Origin: Akanthomyces muscarius
Lineage: Eukaryota > Ascomycota > Sordariomycetes > Hypocreales > Cordycipitaceae
NCBI RefSeq assembly: GCF_028009165.1
Contig: NC_079245.1
Location: 930,001 to 994,000 of the forward strand
Reading direction: 5' to 3'
DNA length: 64,000 bases
Numbering within the stretch: the stretch's first letter is position 1; each line of letters starts with the position of its first letter. The notes below the pieces were generated by a model. That model made no database searches, had not been told where the DNA came from, and worked only from the letters and a program-made list of their open reading frames with translations. The translations under genes were made by a program, and so were the position numbers. Below are positions 1 through 12,239 of this stretch, piece after piece.

Positions 1-370
1 CAGAGGCACAGCCAAGCAAAGTCTCGCGGGAGGAGTCTCTCTTATTGATGTTCCAACCATCTGGGAGATGGAGAAATAGCTGCTGGAGACAGTCTTGGCG
101 CCCAAGCTCTGCAGCTAATGAAATGACGTCCCGGTCGTGAACACATGTTCCCCGAGTCAACGCGCGTTGGATTGCGTCAGGCCGATTGTTCTCAACAGCC
201 CAGTATAGCACTGTCCCCCTATTGCAACGCACGTTGAACCGGTACAGCGTGGAGTTGAACGCGGTAAATAACTGCCGGTTAGTCACCACAACGGCTGCGA
301 TGTCGCACTCCTCTTCCAGGCACGACACAATTCTGTCAAGGAGCTCATTGGGCAAATCGAGAAGGTGCAT
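1..370 (-). CDS. F-box / ankyrin-repeat protein, N-terminal part, cut by window edge
   Basis: The minus strand is open from an ATG at 370-368 to the window edge (123 codons, no stop seen). The protein begins MHLLDLPNELLDRIVSCLEE, which matches the F-box consensus (LPxELLxxIxxxL), and continues with a TNRQLF...LYRFNV segment typical of fungal F-box/ankyrin proteins. Two ankyrin-like helices follow: VLYWAVENNRPDAIQRAL and VISLAAELGRQDCLQQLF. F-box proteins are substrate adaptors of SCF ubiquitin ligases; the ankyrin repeats would be the target-binding part. The C-terminus lies outside the window. The family is hugely expanded in filamentous fungi and often sits in transposon-rich, variable regions, as here. 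Confidence 0.75.
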   Translation of the reverse strand, partial: MHLLDLPNELLDRIVSCLEEECDIAAVVVTNRQLFTAFNSTLYRFNVRCNRGTVLYWAVENNRPDAIQRALTRGTCVHDRDVISLAAELGRQDCLQQLFLHLPDGWNINKRDSSRETLLGCAS

Positions 371-1611
371 GTTTGCTTCCACGCTGTTGCGAGTTCAGAA
401 GTAGAACTAGGGACGACGAGAATGGCTTTGCCGAGCTCAGCTGAGCTCAACTTGATCCGCTGCTAAAGTCCCAGTTTTTAACTACATCTAATGAAACGTG
501 ATTGGTTGAGTGCAGCATGTGCTGGAGGCGGAATGGCTGTGGAGGCCCTAAAAAGGTTAAAATAGACACCCTAGTTAATCCACACGCAAATTGCCTATAC
601 GAATAGAAGGAGGTACCCTGTTAGACCACAGTTTTTCTTCCTAGTTATAATCATGCGGTGACATCAGGTTGCCTTTCTTTCCATTTCTCTGGCTGCCAAT
701 AACCTGCGCACACGTGCGTGCATTGCTGCCGCTGATAGTAAGCTCAGTACACATTCATGTGACAGCATCCGCTTGGTAAATCGGTTTGGGCTAGCAGCAA
801 GGCATTGGACGCATGAGTGGAGTGCCCGCTTCTAGCATGTTGATTTCGTAACCCTTGAAGTCCAATTCCTCTCTAATACGTGGTATATAAATACATGTTT
901 AGTCGGGCATCTAACGCCTTGGTCATTGTGGACCAGCGACCGGCCGCGCGGCTTCCAGCATTCAGCTTTGAGTCAAGTGGTAAAGGCATGTCACAGACCC
1001 CAGAATGCGGAGTTTATGCGGATCTAGCTTCGGCCATCCCATAGCAGCCTGCGTGGGGTAATCAGCCCATATTCAGGAAAGACGGCCATCGCCTAAACCA
1101 CAGGAACGAATTAATCATGAGTGCGGTTTTCCACCCACTGGGGTAGTCAGTCGACATCGAGTTGCTGGGAAAGCCCCGGCTTCTCATCCGTCTGCTGAGC
1201 AGCCGCCGCCGCCGACAGCCGCATGTAGTTTAAAGCCGGGACATTATGCTGTAATAAGTGCTGTATATATGCAAGGCCTTCACGCTCGTCCTGAAGACTC
1301 TAATTCCCAAAGTTGTCCCCGCGGACCCAGCTCGATCCGTGAGCAACGCCGCCTCCTTGGTTATCCAGTCGCTTATCTTGCACTATCAGCCCAGGACATT
1401 TGCGACTTACTGGCTATGAGCCTTTGCCCAGCTTTGCACCATACTACCTTATCATCATTAATGGTGGGACCTTTAACCTACTCGTAAAGCGCCGCTTCCT
1501 TTATGAGTGCAGAAGGCAGAAGACATTGTCCGAGCCCTATGTAATGAACACAGAAGCAGGAAAAAGCTACTAGGATTGTGCTAAGGATACCACATAATAC
1601 AGATCGCACTA
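371..1611. other. Intergenic, no gene seen
   Basis: About 1.2 kb between the F-box gene start and the LINE. The short open frames here lack family motifs and coding character. The left part is presumably the promoter of the F-box gene. Confidence 0.5.
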
Positions 1612-1622
1612 GGTGGGGAAGT
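1612..1622. repeat. Target-site duplication, left copy (LINE)
   Basis: The 11-mer GGTGGGGAAGT occurs immediately left of the LINE tail and again at 8190-8200 immediately right of its 5' end. This is the expected footprint of target-primed insertion and fixes both element ends. Confidence 0.75.
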
Positions 1623-4600
1623 TTGACTTGACTTGACTTGACTATTACGTCCGTCGGCGCCCTAGTGTAGGCTTTTAGACGTGCTATCAAGCCTTCTACG
1701 GATTAATGTATAGTTGTACCCGCTAAGTGGGCCCCTAATAGAACGCGTGCCGCGCCTATATTCTTACTAGTTGCCCCTAGAATACTCTTCTTACTATTAT
1801 CCTCTAACTATAGTAGTTTCGCGCCTAATAGCATATATCTATCTAAATCGATACCTATTAGTAGGATTATGATAATACTAGTGTTATGCGCCTATAGTTG
1901 CCGCTACGGGTGCGTTATACTAATAACTTTTATCTCCTAGTCTTTATATAGGGACTAGTAGGAGCCCTGCTATTAGTAGTATATATTACTAAATATAAAG
2001 GAAATAATTAAGTGTTTAATAAGTAATATAAACTATTTAGGCTAGATATTATATAGAGTATATTAGACTTATATATCCTATATAGTACTATATATACTTA
2101 TTAATCTTTAAATAATAGAAGTTAGTAATATATATATATACCTTATAGGATTTACTAAAGAAGTTCCCTATTACTATCTTTAGGTTAGGGGTAAGCTAAA
2201 CTTAGAGATAGTTAGGAACCTTCTTATAGTAAAAAGGATAGGTGGGTAACTTCTAGTGCCTATAAGGGCACTTTAGTATTGCTTATCTTAGGTGGAATCT
2301 CTTATAGTATTCTATAAAGTCACTATATTATAATTGCGCAGTTAGAAGATAGCTAAGAAGGCGGCGGGGAAGGCTAAGTTCTAATAGTTTCTTTAACTTA
2401 ATACTAAGTCTAAGCTTTAAGTACTCTATTTTTTTAACTAATACCTACTAAGCTTAGTAATTAACTACTATCTACTTCTTTATCTATCTCTTTCTATATA
2501 AAATAGATAGTAAGTGTTTGTCTATAGGGAGTGTAGTGCCTTACTTTATAAATTAGTCGGCTAGTTTATTACTAAATATACTAGTATGTCTAGGGGACTA
2601 TCTAATAGAGATTAGGTCTAGATATTTATCCCTAATCTTTTAGAATTCTTAAAAGTATACCTATAAAGAGTCTACTACTATTACTTTAATATAGTTAATT
2701 ATAAATATATTATCTATATAGACTATAACTAGTTTAAGGTAGCTATTCTATTATATAGCCGCTTTTAATCCTTTAAGCGCACTATATATCTTAGTGTTAA
2801 ATACTTCTTAGTATTCTAACTATCTAGAACCCTAATTTAGAAGTTAGCTATAATAAAATATAGTGAAACTATATCTTACTATATCTAAGTCTATTTTAGA
2901 GCTATTACTAAAGACTATATAGCTTATAGGTTGACTAGTAAGCTACTACTTAAAATCTAGTACTACCTTCTTTTTAATAAGTCTCTTATTAGGTCCTTCT
3001 ACTTATATATTATTAGAGAACCTCTATAAGATAAGTCTAGGTTACTTAATCTTAGTAATATAGTATAAGCTCTATAAGAGCCTTAAGTGCTATAACACTA
3101 TTTATTCTATAATAATTAGTTTCTTATTTAGCTTAATTTCTCTTTATAACTATTATAACTATTTATTAATTAGGTATACTTTATCTAGTATAGTATAGTA
3201 AACTACTATATGTTCTTAGATGTGTTATAGTAGGACGCTTATAGGCGGGATACTTACTTCTTTTTAGAGAAATTCTAGTAGTATTATCTTCTATATAGGT
3301 AAGATTATCTTATATATAAGATTTAGTATATATTATATCTTACTAAGGTTTATCTTTAAGATGTGGTTTCTTTTAAGGCGCGAAATACTAAGATCTAACC
3401 TAGATAACTAGGTATTAAGCTTATAGAATAGTGTTAGTATAGTTATAGCCCACACTACTTAGTAGGCTACTATTATTACTATACTTTATATAGTATTATT
3501 TATACCTTAGAGGTAATTAATTACCCTATAAGCCTTCTATATCTACTTATTAATATAGTGGTTAAAGGTAAGTTTTTTATCTAGCTAAATACTAAGCTAC
3601 TATATAGATAATACTACTTATATTTCTTTATTACTATAATAGATAATAGGAGATTAGTTATAATCTGCCTTATATCTAGAAAAATATATAACTTCTATCT
3701 TTTCTAAATTAAAGTGGATTGCCTTACCTTCTCCTTAGGATTCTATAGCTATAATAGCTTTATTTACTTACCTTACTATATCTTATAGTGAGTCTCTAAT
3801 AAAGAGTATCACTATATTATCCGCATATCCGTATCTCTAAGCTGCGCCTAAGAGGAAGTAAATTACCACTATAATTAGGATATAGAGTATTAGGGAAATA
3901 GGGGAGCCCTAGGGTAGGCTGTATTATAGTCTTACGCTTAGTATAGTTGTGTCTTAGAACTATATGCTAGCTAGTCTATCTAGTAGGAAGCTTACTATCT
4001 ATTATACTAAGAAGTCTAGCTATCCCTATTATTATAGGTAGAGGATTATATGATTATAAAGGATAGTATTAAAGGTACCTATAATGTCTTCTATAACTAA
4101 AGTTACTACCTAACTAGCTATAAGTGCTTTTTTAATATTATAGATTAAGGACACTATAATATTTATAGTAGACTACTTTAAGAGTATACTAGCTTAGTTT
4201 AGGTAAATAATACTATATTTAATAGTAATATATACTATTCTTCTTATAATTACTTATTCTAAGCCTTTATTAAGGTAAAAGAGGAGTAATATTAGGCACT
4301 ATATAGATACCTTACTAAGGTCCTACTTATTAAGCTTTAGAATTATAATAATCTTAGTAGTCTTAAAGATACTAAGATAATACCTAAGTCTTAGATAGGC
4401 GTTATATAGTTTTATAATTAGTTAGGTAATATATAGCTAGGCTGCTTATAGTATCCTAGTTATAATTCTATCTAAGCTAGGCGTTATATTTCTAGTATAT
4501 AAGATAGCCTTCTTAACCTCTTTAATTAAGATAGTTCTTATAAATAGGATCTCCTTAATAGGATCAACTAGTAGTTACTATCTATTAGTAATATTATCTA

Positions 4601-7600
4601 ATATATTATAGTGTTCTAATTTCTCTTTCTATAATACTATAACCTTCTTTATATTAATAAAGTATATTATATTACCTACCTAAATTAGTAAGGGTTAGAG
4701 TTATTATCTTAGTTTTATCTATCTAGTAAGTTTATATATACCTTCTATACTAGTCACTTTATTAATTATATTATACTAGAATTTCTACCTTATATATTAT
4801 AAGATATAGTAAAATTTAACCCTAGACTATTATACTTCCTCTCCTATTTGGTTCTTATAAATATGTTATATAATATAGATATTATTATATATATCTTTAT
4901 ACTCCTAGTTCTACTAAGAATAGCTTTATATATAGTGATTATAGTTTATCCTCCTACATACTTTAGTAGAGTTCTAAAAAATCTCTTAGAGCTATCTAGC
5001 TATATCTTTAATCTAGGCTTATAAGTCTATATTAGTAGGTAGTGACTTTACTACCTTACCTATATAGTCTCTAAAGGCCTTAATCTTATTTAGTATAGTA
5101 ACTCTAACTTTTCCCTATATAACTTAAGCTAGTTCCTAATCTAGAATCTTAATACTAATAGTATAGTGAAGGGATCTTATTATAAGGTGGACTTCTACTA
5201 TAATAAACACTTCTAGTATATTTAAGAAGACTAGGTTAATTATACTACTTTTTATATAATGTTTTATTATAGTTATTATCTTATTAGGCTTATTTAGTAG
5301 ATTAAGGTTATATCTTTCTATTTATATATAAATATAATTTTTATCTTATAAGGCTAGTCTATCTGTCTACTAGGAGGTGTAGAAGGCGTTTATATTACTA
5401 GTAATAATATAGTTCTCTAGTAGAGTCTATTTCTTAAGTACTTATAGTATACTCTTTATTTCTAGTCTATTATAGAGGTTAAGGATAGTAATCCTATTTA
5501 CTTTAACTTATAGAAGGTCTTAATATTTTACTAGTATAATCTATTTAGCTTAGATCTTATAATCTATTTTAATATATATTATTATATATAAGTATATATT
5601 ATTATTATACTAAAAGTCTACTAGGTTAAAGTAAAGAAAGCCTAGATAGTACTAGGTTTAGTAGAGCTTTTTCTCTTTATTATAGGATATATTTAGCTCT
5701 TATAGGATTACTATATTATAGCCTTCTAGAAATACGAGCTAAAAGGCGGCGCTATATGCTTTTTTTACCTTATCTATATTTACCTAAAAGACTTTAATTA
5801 TTATTAGATAAGGATTATATTATTATTTATTACTTATTTATAGATTAGGTTCTTATCTGTCTTTTTAGTAGTGATTAGTCTTATTATTAGGCTTCCTGCG
5901 GCGGGCTGCTTAGGGGAGAGTGTTAGGGTAATATTCGAATAAGGATCTCTTATTCTACTAGAGTATTATCTTATTCTACTAGAGTGTTACTAGAAGGGTT
6001 TATAATCTTAGAAGGGATGATTTACTAAGCTAGGTTTATATTAATATACTTCTTTTTTAGGTATATAGGCCTTAAAGAAAGTTATACCCTAGGCGGTTTT
6101 ATCTCTAAGACTCCTATTCTATATATAAATATAGTGTATAAATTATTTCTCTAGTAGGTAGTTAGCTATTTATATTAATAGCTCTATTATATAGGAGTAG
6201 CCTTATTATTATCTTTACTATTATTTTTATTATTCTTATCCTTACTATTATTATTCTTATCCTCTTTACTTTTTATAATTATTATATATTTAGTAGTAAT
6301 CTTAATTTTATTTTTTCCTCCTTATAGCTATTCTTAACTATCTAGTACCTTATTAGGCCTTCTTAGTTTAATATCTTCTTTTAGAATCCCTTTATTATTT
6401 TAAAGTTATTCTTATTTTATATCTCCTATATCTTTATCTTCTTTAAAGGTAAGGAGGTAGTCCTCCTCTAGTATTATAATAACATTTTACTTAGTTATAT
6501 CTACTATCTTTATATTAACTTTATTTATAGTCGTATTTACTATAGCCTTATTAAGTGCTTATAGATTATCTTATAACTATACTATTATTTCTATATTCTA
6601 TTATCTATAGTTATCTACTTTAAGTTTCCTAATATAGGTTCTTTATAACTTTAAGAGTTTATAGAAAGTGTCCTTAACTTTCTTTAGTTATATATAGTAT
6701 TATCTAAAATCTATATAGTAGGGGCTATTATAGTTAGTATATCTTAGTATTACTTAATAGTTTTTATTATTATACTTAGTGTAACTAATACTATAGGTTC
6801 TATATATTTTTATTACTATATATAATATAGGTGGGTGGAATTACTAGTAGTTCTAGTATTATATAAGTTATTAAGGCTTTATTATAAGGAATAAATATAC
6901 TCTTAGGCTAAGGAGTCTAAAGGTGTTTTATATAGGCTTTTTAAATAATATAATTAGAGTTATTTTTATTAGGTTACTATTAGGTTTAACTAAGTGGCGC
7001 TACTATATAGGCGTCTAGCCTATTTAGGCTATAATTTCTTTACTAATAGTTATACTAAAGTTAAGTATAGTCTTATTATATAAGTGTAATTTACTTAGGA
7101 AATCTTTAATTAAATATATAAACTATATTACTTACTTCTTTATTATAGTAAGGTCTATATTTAGTCCCTATTACTTTTATAATTCTAGTATCCTCTTTTA
7201 GATCTCTTTATTATATACTATAACTAACTAACCTATATTTATCTTAGTAATATTCTAGATATTATTAGCACCTAGTATAAGCTTCTTAAAAATAGTAGTT
7301 TAGATTTAGAAGGGTTTCTTCTTAAAGAAGCTAGATCCTTCTTTAAGGCGAAGTAGGATCTAGTAGTCTATATAGTTACTAGTAGCAATTAGCTACTTAT
7401 AGGTAGGAGTAATATATATATCGCCTAGGGTTTACTATACTACCACTTAAGTAATATCTATAAAGCTTACTATTTTTAGGTAAAGTAGTTAGTTATTAGT
7501 TAGTGGCTTAGTTACTACTAGCTTATTTCTAACTAGTAAGTTTATTAGTGGGGGATCTTTATTATAACCTATAGTGTCTTTAAAATAGAGGAATTAATTC

Positions 7601-8189
7601 TAGTAGTAAAGTAAAGACTTTATGAAGTTATTAGTGATAGTGTGGGCGTATCTGTGGTCGAATTTCCTTATATACGCGGCGATAGATTCTATAAAAGTGT
7701 GTAGTATGTTAGCTTAGGTTATTATATATTCCTTCTTCTTAGTGATAATTTTATATATCTTAGATTCTAGGTCTAGGGCATTAAGCGTATTAATAACTTT
7801 ATCTTTATTAGCTTCTTTATTAGCAAGAATCTTATAGTAATTAGTGTTAGGGTTAATATATTTTCTAAGGTGCTAGCTTTAGCGGCCAGTCCTAGCGGCG
7901 CTTATTAGGTATTATACTGGGCTACTACTAGGCAAAAAGGGGCGAGTTATTCTAGAGTGGCGCCTCTTATAAGCTCTACCTGGGCATTATAGTAGAAGCC
8001 CTCTAGAAACTATTAGCGGCCCCTCGCGCTAGTCGTGGGCTTAGACGATTAGACAATCGCTATGGCCTATAGCTGCGTGAGAGCGCTAAACGGTGCGTTA
8101 GGTGCTACTTTCTACTAGTCGTACGTCTACGTGGCCGGGAAAATTATCTACAAAGGTGGGTACCAGTGTAGATGTAGGAGGAAGGTGTG
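1623..8189 (-). mobile_element. Full-length RIP-degraded non-LTR retrotransposon (LINE, Tad-like)
   Basis: The element is about 6.57 kb on the minus strand, 5' end at the right, bounded by an 11-bp target duplication. The 3' end is a short tandem (TCAAG)n-type tail at 1623-1642. Most of the interior is reduced to TA-rich sequence with stops in all frames. Reverse-transcriptase blocks can still be read on the minus strand: at about 3885-3930 a decayed LP*GSPISLILY (ancestral LPQGSPxSPILY, CAG changed to TAG), and at about 3790-3840 a decayed GYADNIVILF (ancestral YADDIVILF, the catalytic DD block). The right ~300 bp (7890-8189) keeps normal composition and matches the fragment at 10600-10828. 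No intact ORF remains, so the element is dead. Length and RT motif style fit the fungal Tad clade; the clade is inferred. Confidence 0.8.
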
Positions 8190-8200
8190 GGTGGGGAAGT
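8190..8200. repeat. Target-site duplication, right copy (LINE)
   Basis: Second copy of the GGTGGGGAAGT 11-mer found at 1612-1622, directly after the LINE 5' end. Confidence 0.75.
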
Positions 8201-8705
8201 CGACTCGCTTAGAGAAGGTCCTAGGGTAGGATATAAAATGAGTTTTCATGCGTGTTCGCTAACGGCCAATATGCATGTCCAAAACTCACTGGCCCAGTTT
8301 CCTCTCTTAGGGAGGAAACTGAGCGGCGCTGCTCTCACCTGAGCCCCAGTGAGCCCCCGCAAAGACTGCATCCTCAGCCAGCACCCGAGCCAGCACCTGA
8401 GCTCCCTATCAAAACTGAGCAACTCACCGAGCTTCTTTTATCCCTCCTGCGTCAGGCAGAACTCGGATACAAATTGTCTCTTCCTCCTAGGTCTAACCTT
8501 CTCCTCTAAGCTAGCTAATTACACTCATCCCTTTCTTATAAACTATACTTATCCCCCCGTATATAGCCCCTACTATTATACTTCTTATTATCAACATCAT
8601 AGCGCTACTAAATAATACCACTAAGAGTATCTTAGCTGTAGGACCAGGTTTCAGTTTTTACTCTGAAAGAGCCTAACTAATTATGGATAGTAATCTATAC
8701 TAGTG
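8201..8705. other. Intergenic, pyrimidine-rich, unassigned
   Basis: This stretch is C/T-rich on the plus strand around 8330-8600, with overlapping short open frames that are Pro/Gln/Ser-rich and have no recognisable domain. It may be a retroelement scrap or the 3' flank of the glycosyltransferase gene. I do not call a gene. Confidence 0.35.
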
Positions 8706-9710
8706 TTAGATAACTTGAACCACATTGGAATAACATAGCTGAGATGCATTTTGACGCCATTCTTCCCACTGCTTAAACAAAATAGGATGGGATTTAGGCC
8801 TCGATCTTCTGGCTTCTTCCGTAGTTCTCATCCAGGGTTTTCCGATAGCGAAAAAGTGAATAATGTAGGCTCTCCTATACAGGTCTTCAAGCTCATCATC
8901 AGATGCGGGACGCGATAGCTGACCGTCTGGAAATGGGACCACCCCTGCTTCTATATCAAACCACTTAGGGACATTCCGGTCTTCCCAGTGGCTGTTAATG
9001 GTGATATAGCTTCCTGGAAGCCTATGGGCGTTGTCGCGAAACATGTCGTTGATTATGTCCATGTCGTATTGGCCGGGTAATATAGATGCGATACTCGTCT
9101 GAACTTGTTCCCATAGTTTTCGGCTTGGTTCAACAAGCATACAAGTGCTGCTTAATGTGTCGTTACTTATCCAATACGCGGGAGCTGCCGCTATATCAGT
9201 TGAAGCACTTTGAAATATTGCATCGAGGTTCTGCATGATGAGTTGATCAGAGTCCAGTATAAGGCATCGCTGAATATACCGGTCTAGCTCATATACTCTA
9301 AACGGCACCAGTTTCAACAAGCAATCTTTGTAGTAAGGGGAGCTTCCAGCAGAGAGCGGCGGTGGTGTTTCCAAAATCACTTTTGCTTCCAGATCTGTGA
9401 ATCGAGTAAGGTACTCCTTTGAAACACCACTGGATACAAATACAAGAATCCGGTGCTTTGTATGATACATGTGACGCAGTCGATGTATGTTGACAAGAAC
9501 AGAGCATGCGTAGACATCTTCGGTGGCGTAGAAGACATATGCGTTAGGGCTGGCAGTTTTTATCGAGGTGTTGGAGTTGATAGACTTGACCGAGGCGTCG
9601 CCGCTGACAGACTCCATCGATAGTGCTGTTTGATGCCAAAGGGAAAAAACAACAATCAAGGTGAAGGCGAAACCAGCCAGTAATTTCAAGCGGCGGTGAA
9701 TGAATAACAT
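8706..9710 (-). CDS. Type II membrane glycosyltransferase, GT8 / GNT1-like
   Basis: A single-exon frame of 334 aa. Residues 1-9 are basic (MLFIHRRLK) and residues 10-27 form one hydrophobic signal-anchor, so the protein should sit in the Golgi with its catalytic domain in the lumen. The domain starts around residue 57 (NAYVFYATEDVYACSVLVNI) and carries the nucleotide-sugar/metal DxD motif in CLILDSDQLIM (DSD at 153-155), as in glycogenin-type GT8 enzymes and the fungal GNT1-like N-acetylglucosaminyltransferases. The later NSHWEDRNVPKWF segment and the C-terminal IIHFFAIGKPWM also fit this fold; KPW-type motifs line the GT8 active site. Likely role: adding a sugar to glycoproteins or glycolipids; donor and acceptor cannot be read from sequence. 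It is flanked on both sides by LINE remnants. Confidence 0.8.
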   Translation of the reverse strand: MLFIHRRLKLLAGFAFTLIVVFSLWHQTALSMESVSGDASVKSINSNTSIKTASPNAYVFYATEDVYACSVLVNIHRLRHMYHTKHRILVFVSSGVSKEYLTRFTDLEAKVILETPPPLSAGSSPYYKDCLLKLVPFRVYELDRYIQRCLILDSDQLIMQNLDAIFQSASTDIAAAPAYWISNDTLSSTCMLVEPSRKLWEQVQTSIASILPGQYDMDIINDMFRDNAHRLPGSYITINSHWEDRNVPKWFDIEAGVVPFPDGQLSRPASDDELEDLYRRAYIIHFFAIGKPWMRTTEEARRSRPKSHPILFKQWEEWRQNASQLCYSNVVQVI

Positions 9711-10599
9711 TGTAGGTGTGACGTGATGTCAGGAGTATAATCAGAATTTGGGTTTGTGAAGGACGCAAGCGTGTGATAAAGAGAAGAAGAAAAAAACAGG
9801 CATGGGAAGTTGGAAGTTTACTCGACAGCGAGACGAGAACTACCCTAGCGATGATTATTTGTCACGAGTAGCTTATGTGAAAATGATTAATCCTCATCAA
9901 TTCACAGAGAGCCGGCATAATAGTCATAGCGAAGAGTTTGACTTGTACAGATACCATGCTCACCCATGAATCATGTAAGTGCTTCTGCAGGTGGAGGGAG
10001 TGTCGCTACATTCGAATTTACGTTCCACTATACATCAGGAGCCAAATTTGCAGGCAATAGAGAAATCACCTTAACCTAATGGTCCGCGCGGCTTCCCCAC
10101 TGTCCGCGCGGCTTCCCGACTGGTAGGCTGCCTATTCTGCTTCACGTCACAGTCTACGATGCCATGGGTCAGATTCTTCTTCTCATGGAGCGCATGTGGC
10201 AAGATATACTCCAAGGCTCGCAAGAATCTCAGTACTCTCTTCAGGACGATACGCTTCATGGGCTCGTCAGTCTACCCCTCCCCATCTTGGTGTCACGCTG
10301 TTGCACACGCGTTAGCATCACTACTAGCGAGTCAGTCGAATTCGTATTCGCTATCAACATCCTATCATGTAGCACGACACCGGAGACCCGCCGCATAACT
10401 ATGTAGAGGCCACACATGGCAAAACTCCTACTCGCATCCGCAATTCTCGTGTTGAAAGAGAGCACGGCGCCGTTTAGGTGGGTAGCGACAGTGCCGTCTT
10501 CCACAGCCGCGCAGATCGGTCCACGTTTAGAGGGCCCCTAGTGTTAGCTGGTGGTCAAAGTGTCTTGCGGAGCGGCAATAGACTCCACAAAGGTGCGTA
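9711..10599. other. Intergenic, includes imperfect direct repeat
   Basis: Promoter side of the glycosyltransferase, then unassigned sequence. At 10082-10120 a GC-rich unit (CCGCGCGGCTTCCC) appears twice about 20 bp apart; the same CCGCGCGGCTTCC core also occurs near 943. Overlapping short frames at 10160-10500 look non-coding or transposon-derived. Confidence 0.35.
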
Positions 10600-10828
10600 T
10601 CTGGCGACGCTTATCGAGAGTCGCACTGCTGCTACGTTACTGCTGGGCAAAAATGGGGCGGGTTGTTACCGGGGCGCGTCTCATGAGCTCCTTCCGGGAA
10701 CTATCGGTGGCGCAAGAGCGCTCAACGGTTCGCTGGGTGCTGCTTTCTACTGGGCGTACGTCTGCGTGGTCGAAATTTCCTCTACAAAGATGGGTTCCAG
10801 TGTAGATGTAAAAGGAAGGTGGCAGAGG
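10600..10828 (-). mobile_element. LINE 5'-end fragment, hardly RIP-mutated
   Basis: This stretch aligns by eye with 7890-8189, the 5' end of the full LINE. Shared blocks include CTGGGCAAAAATGGGGCG against CTAGGCAAAAAGGGGCG, and GTGTAGATGTA followed by GGAAGGTG at the end. It keeps GC-normal sequence where the long copy carries C-to-T type changes. It is oriented on the minus strand, with the element's 5' end at about 10828. Confidence 0.6.
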
Positions 10829-10837
10829 GGAGGCCCT

Positions 10838-10980
10838 TTTGATTTGATTTGATAATTACGTCCGTTTGCGCCCCGGAGTACCAGTAGGCGTTGAGACGTG
10901 CCATCGAGCCTTCTACGGATAAATGTGTAGTCGTGCCCGCTTAGTAGGCCCTCACAGGGCGCGCACCGCGCTCATGCTAC
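10838..10980 (-). mobile_element. 5'-truncated LINE 3' end, copy B
   Basis: Begins with the (TTGAT)n tail, then ATTACGTCCG...GCGCC...GACGTGCCATCGAGCCTTCTACGGAT, the same 3' region as the full LINE at 1623-1765. Only about 140 bp is present, the usual result of 5' truncation during LINE insertion. It is flanked by similar G-rich strings (GGGGAGGCCC at 10827-10836 and GGGGGAGGGCC at 10981-10991) that may be its target duplication. Confidence 0.7.
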
Positions 10981-10992
10981 GGGGGAGGGCCT

Positions 10993-11143
10993 TTTGATTT
11001 GATTTGATTTGATTTAAATATTACGTCCGCTTGCGCCCTAGTGTAGGCTTTTGGACGTGCCATCGTGCCTTCTACGGATTACCAGTAGTGTACAGTCGTA
11101 CCCGCTAAGTGGGCTCCAACTAGGCGAGTCGCGTCTTCATGCG
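10993..11143 (-). mobile_element. 5'-truncated LINE 3' end, copy C
   Basis: A second short 3' end directly beside copy B in the same orientation: (TTGAT)n tail, ATTACGTCCGC, GCGCCCTAGTGTAGGCTTTT, GACGTGCCATCG, then CCCGCTAAGTGGGC. It is closer to the full-length element than copy B is (it shares the CTAGTGTAGGCTTTT block) and also lacks heavy RIP. Confidence 0.7.
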
Positions 11144-12239
11144 TATTAGCTAACATTCCCATGCTAGATCGATGTTGAACATTTGCAGCTGAATGTTGAC
11201 GGCTCTCTGTTCTTTGGGAAGGATAAATTGGTCTGTCCCCTGGTCATCATAACCCAAGTCTCTTATCTGACATTTATAGCGCCTTCATAAACTCCACAAG
11301 CATAAAGCAGTATCACGCTTCGACGGTTTTATTGCTCTTGCCCCTGATAATGAGATTCTCCTTTCCAAGTCTCACAGGATACTATCCTTCCAGTCGCACC
11401 CCGAGATATCATCTGAGCTCCCACTTAGGCTGTTAGAGGTATATACAAACGGGAATTACAAAGAATCCTCACGTTTAAATCAGCACATTATACTAAAGGG
11501 CCTGATAGCGAGCATGATGGTTGCCATGTTTGTGAAAAGTTGGTGGACTGGGCTAAGCCGAATGAATCTACATCTTGATTGGCTTTAGAATTTAGACATA
11601 GACATCATACAGTGGTGCGTCTCAGATTGCATGTGCCATTGTCCTTGTAGATACTCTCTCAGCCAGATACACACACGTGAGAAGAAACATCAAAGTCGAC
11701 GATCGCTGGCAATTGGTAGGTGCGTGGCTGTTGCATTTTGGGTTTGTTTTCTTTGAATACAGTGCTCTACTTGCATTTTCTGCCAAGCATGTAATAAATA
11801 ACTACAAAAAAAATTGATAGCTGTTTGCATAAACTTTGGGTAAGTCTGCACTGCTTTGAGGCAATGGTTCACTCAAGGTGAAGCTACAGAAATCGGCTTA
11901 CACTAGATTTGTAGTTGGTTGGTTAGTTAGCCGACACCAAGCAGGTCGCTTCTTCCTAGCGTACGCGGCACTGCAAAATTTATGCTACGGATATGGACGC
12001 TGTGAAAGCTGGCTTCCTATGTAAATATTTTGGTGGCTTCCTGCATCTCGTTTTCGCCCTGCATGCTGTGCCTGGCGGCACGCACTAGTTAGCGGTCTAT
12101 TTAGTATCTGTCGTCCTTGACCATCTCAGCGTCCTCCCACGTCCCAGCGTCCTTCCTCATCCAAGCATTCTTGACCGTCCCCGCCACAGAACAACTGCAC
12201 ACACTGCCATCGATAATTCTGGAAAAGGGCTAGTACGCC
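11144..12239. other. Gene-poor stretch, nothing assigned
   Basis: About 1.1 kb right of the LINE tails. I see no domain motif on either strand, and the short frames present look random. Confidence 0.4.

Noticed and set aside
8252..8615. Overlapping Pro/Gln-rich short frames
   Set aside because: Low-complexity, overlapping in two frames, no homology recognised; probably retroelement-derived or non-coding.
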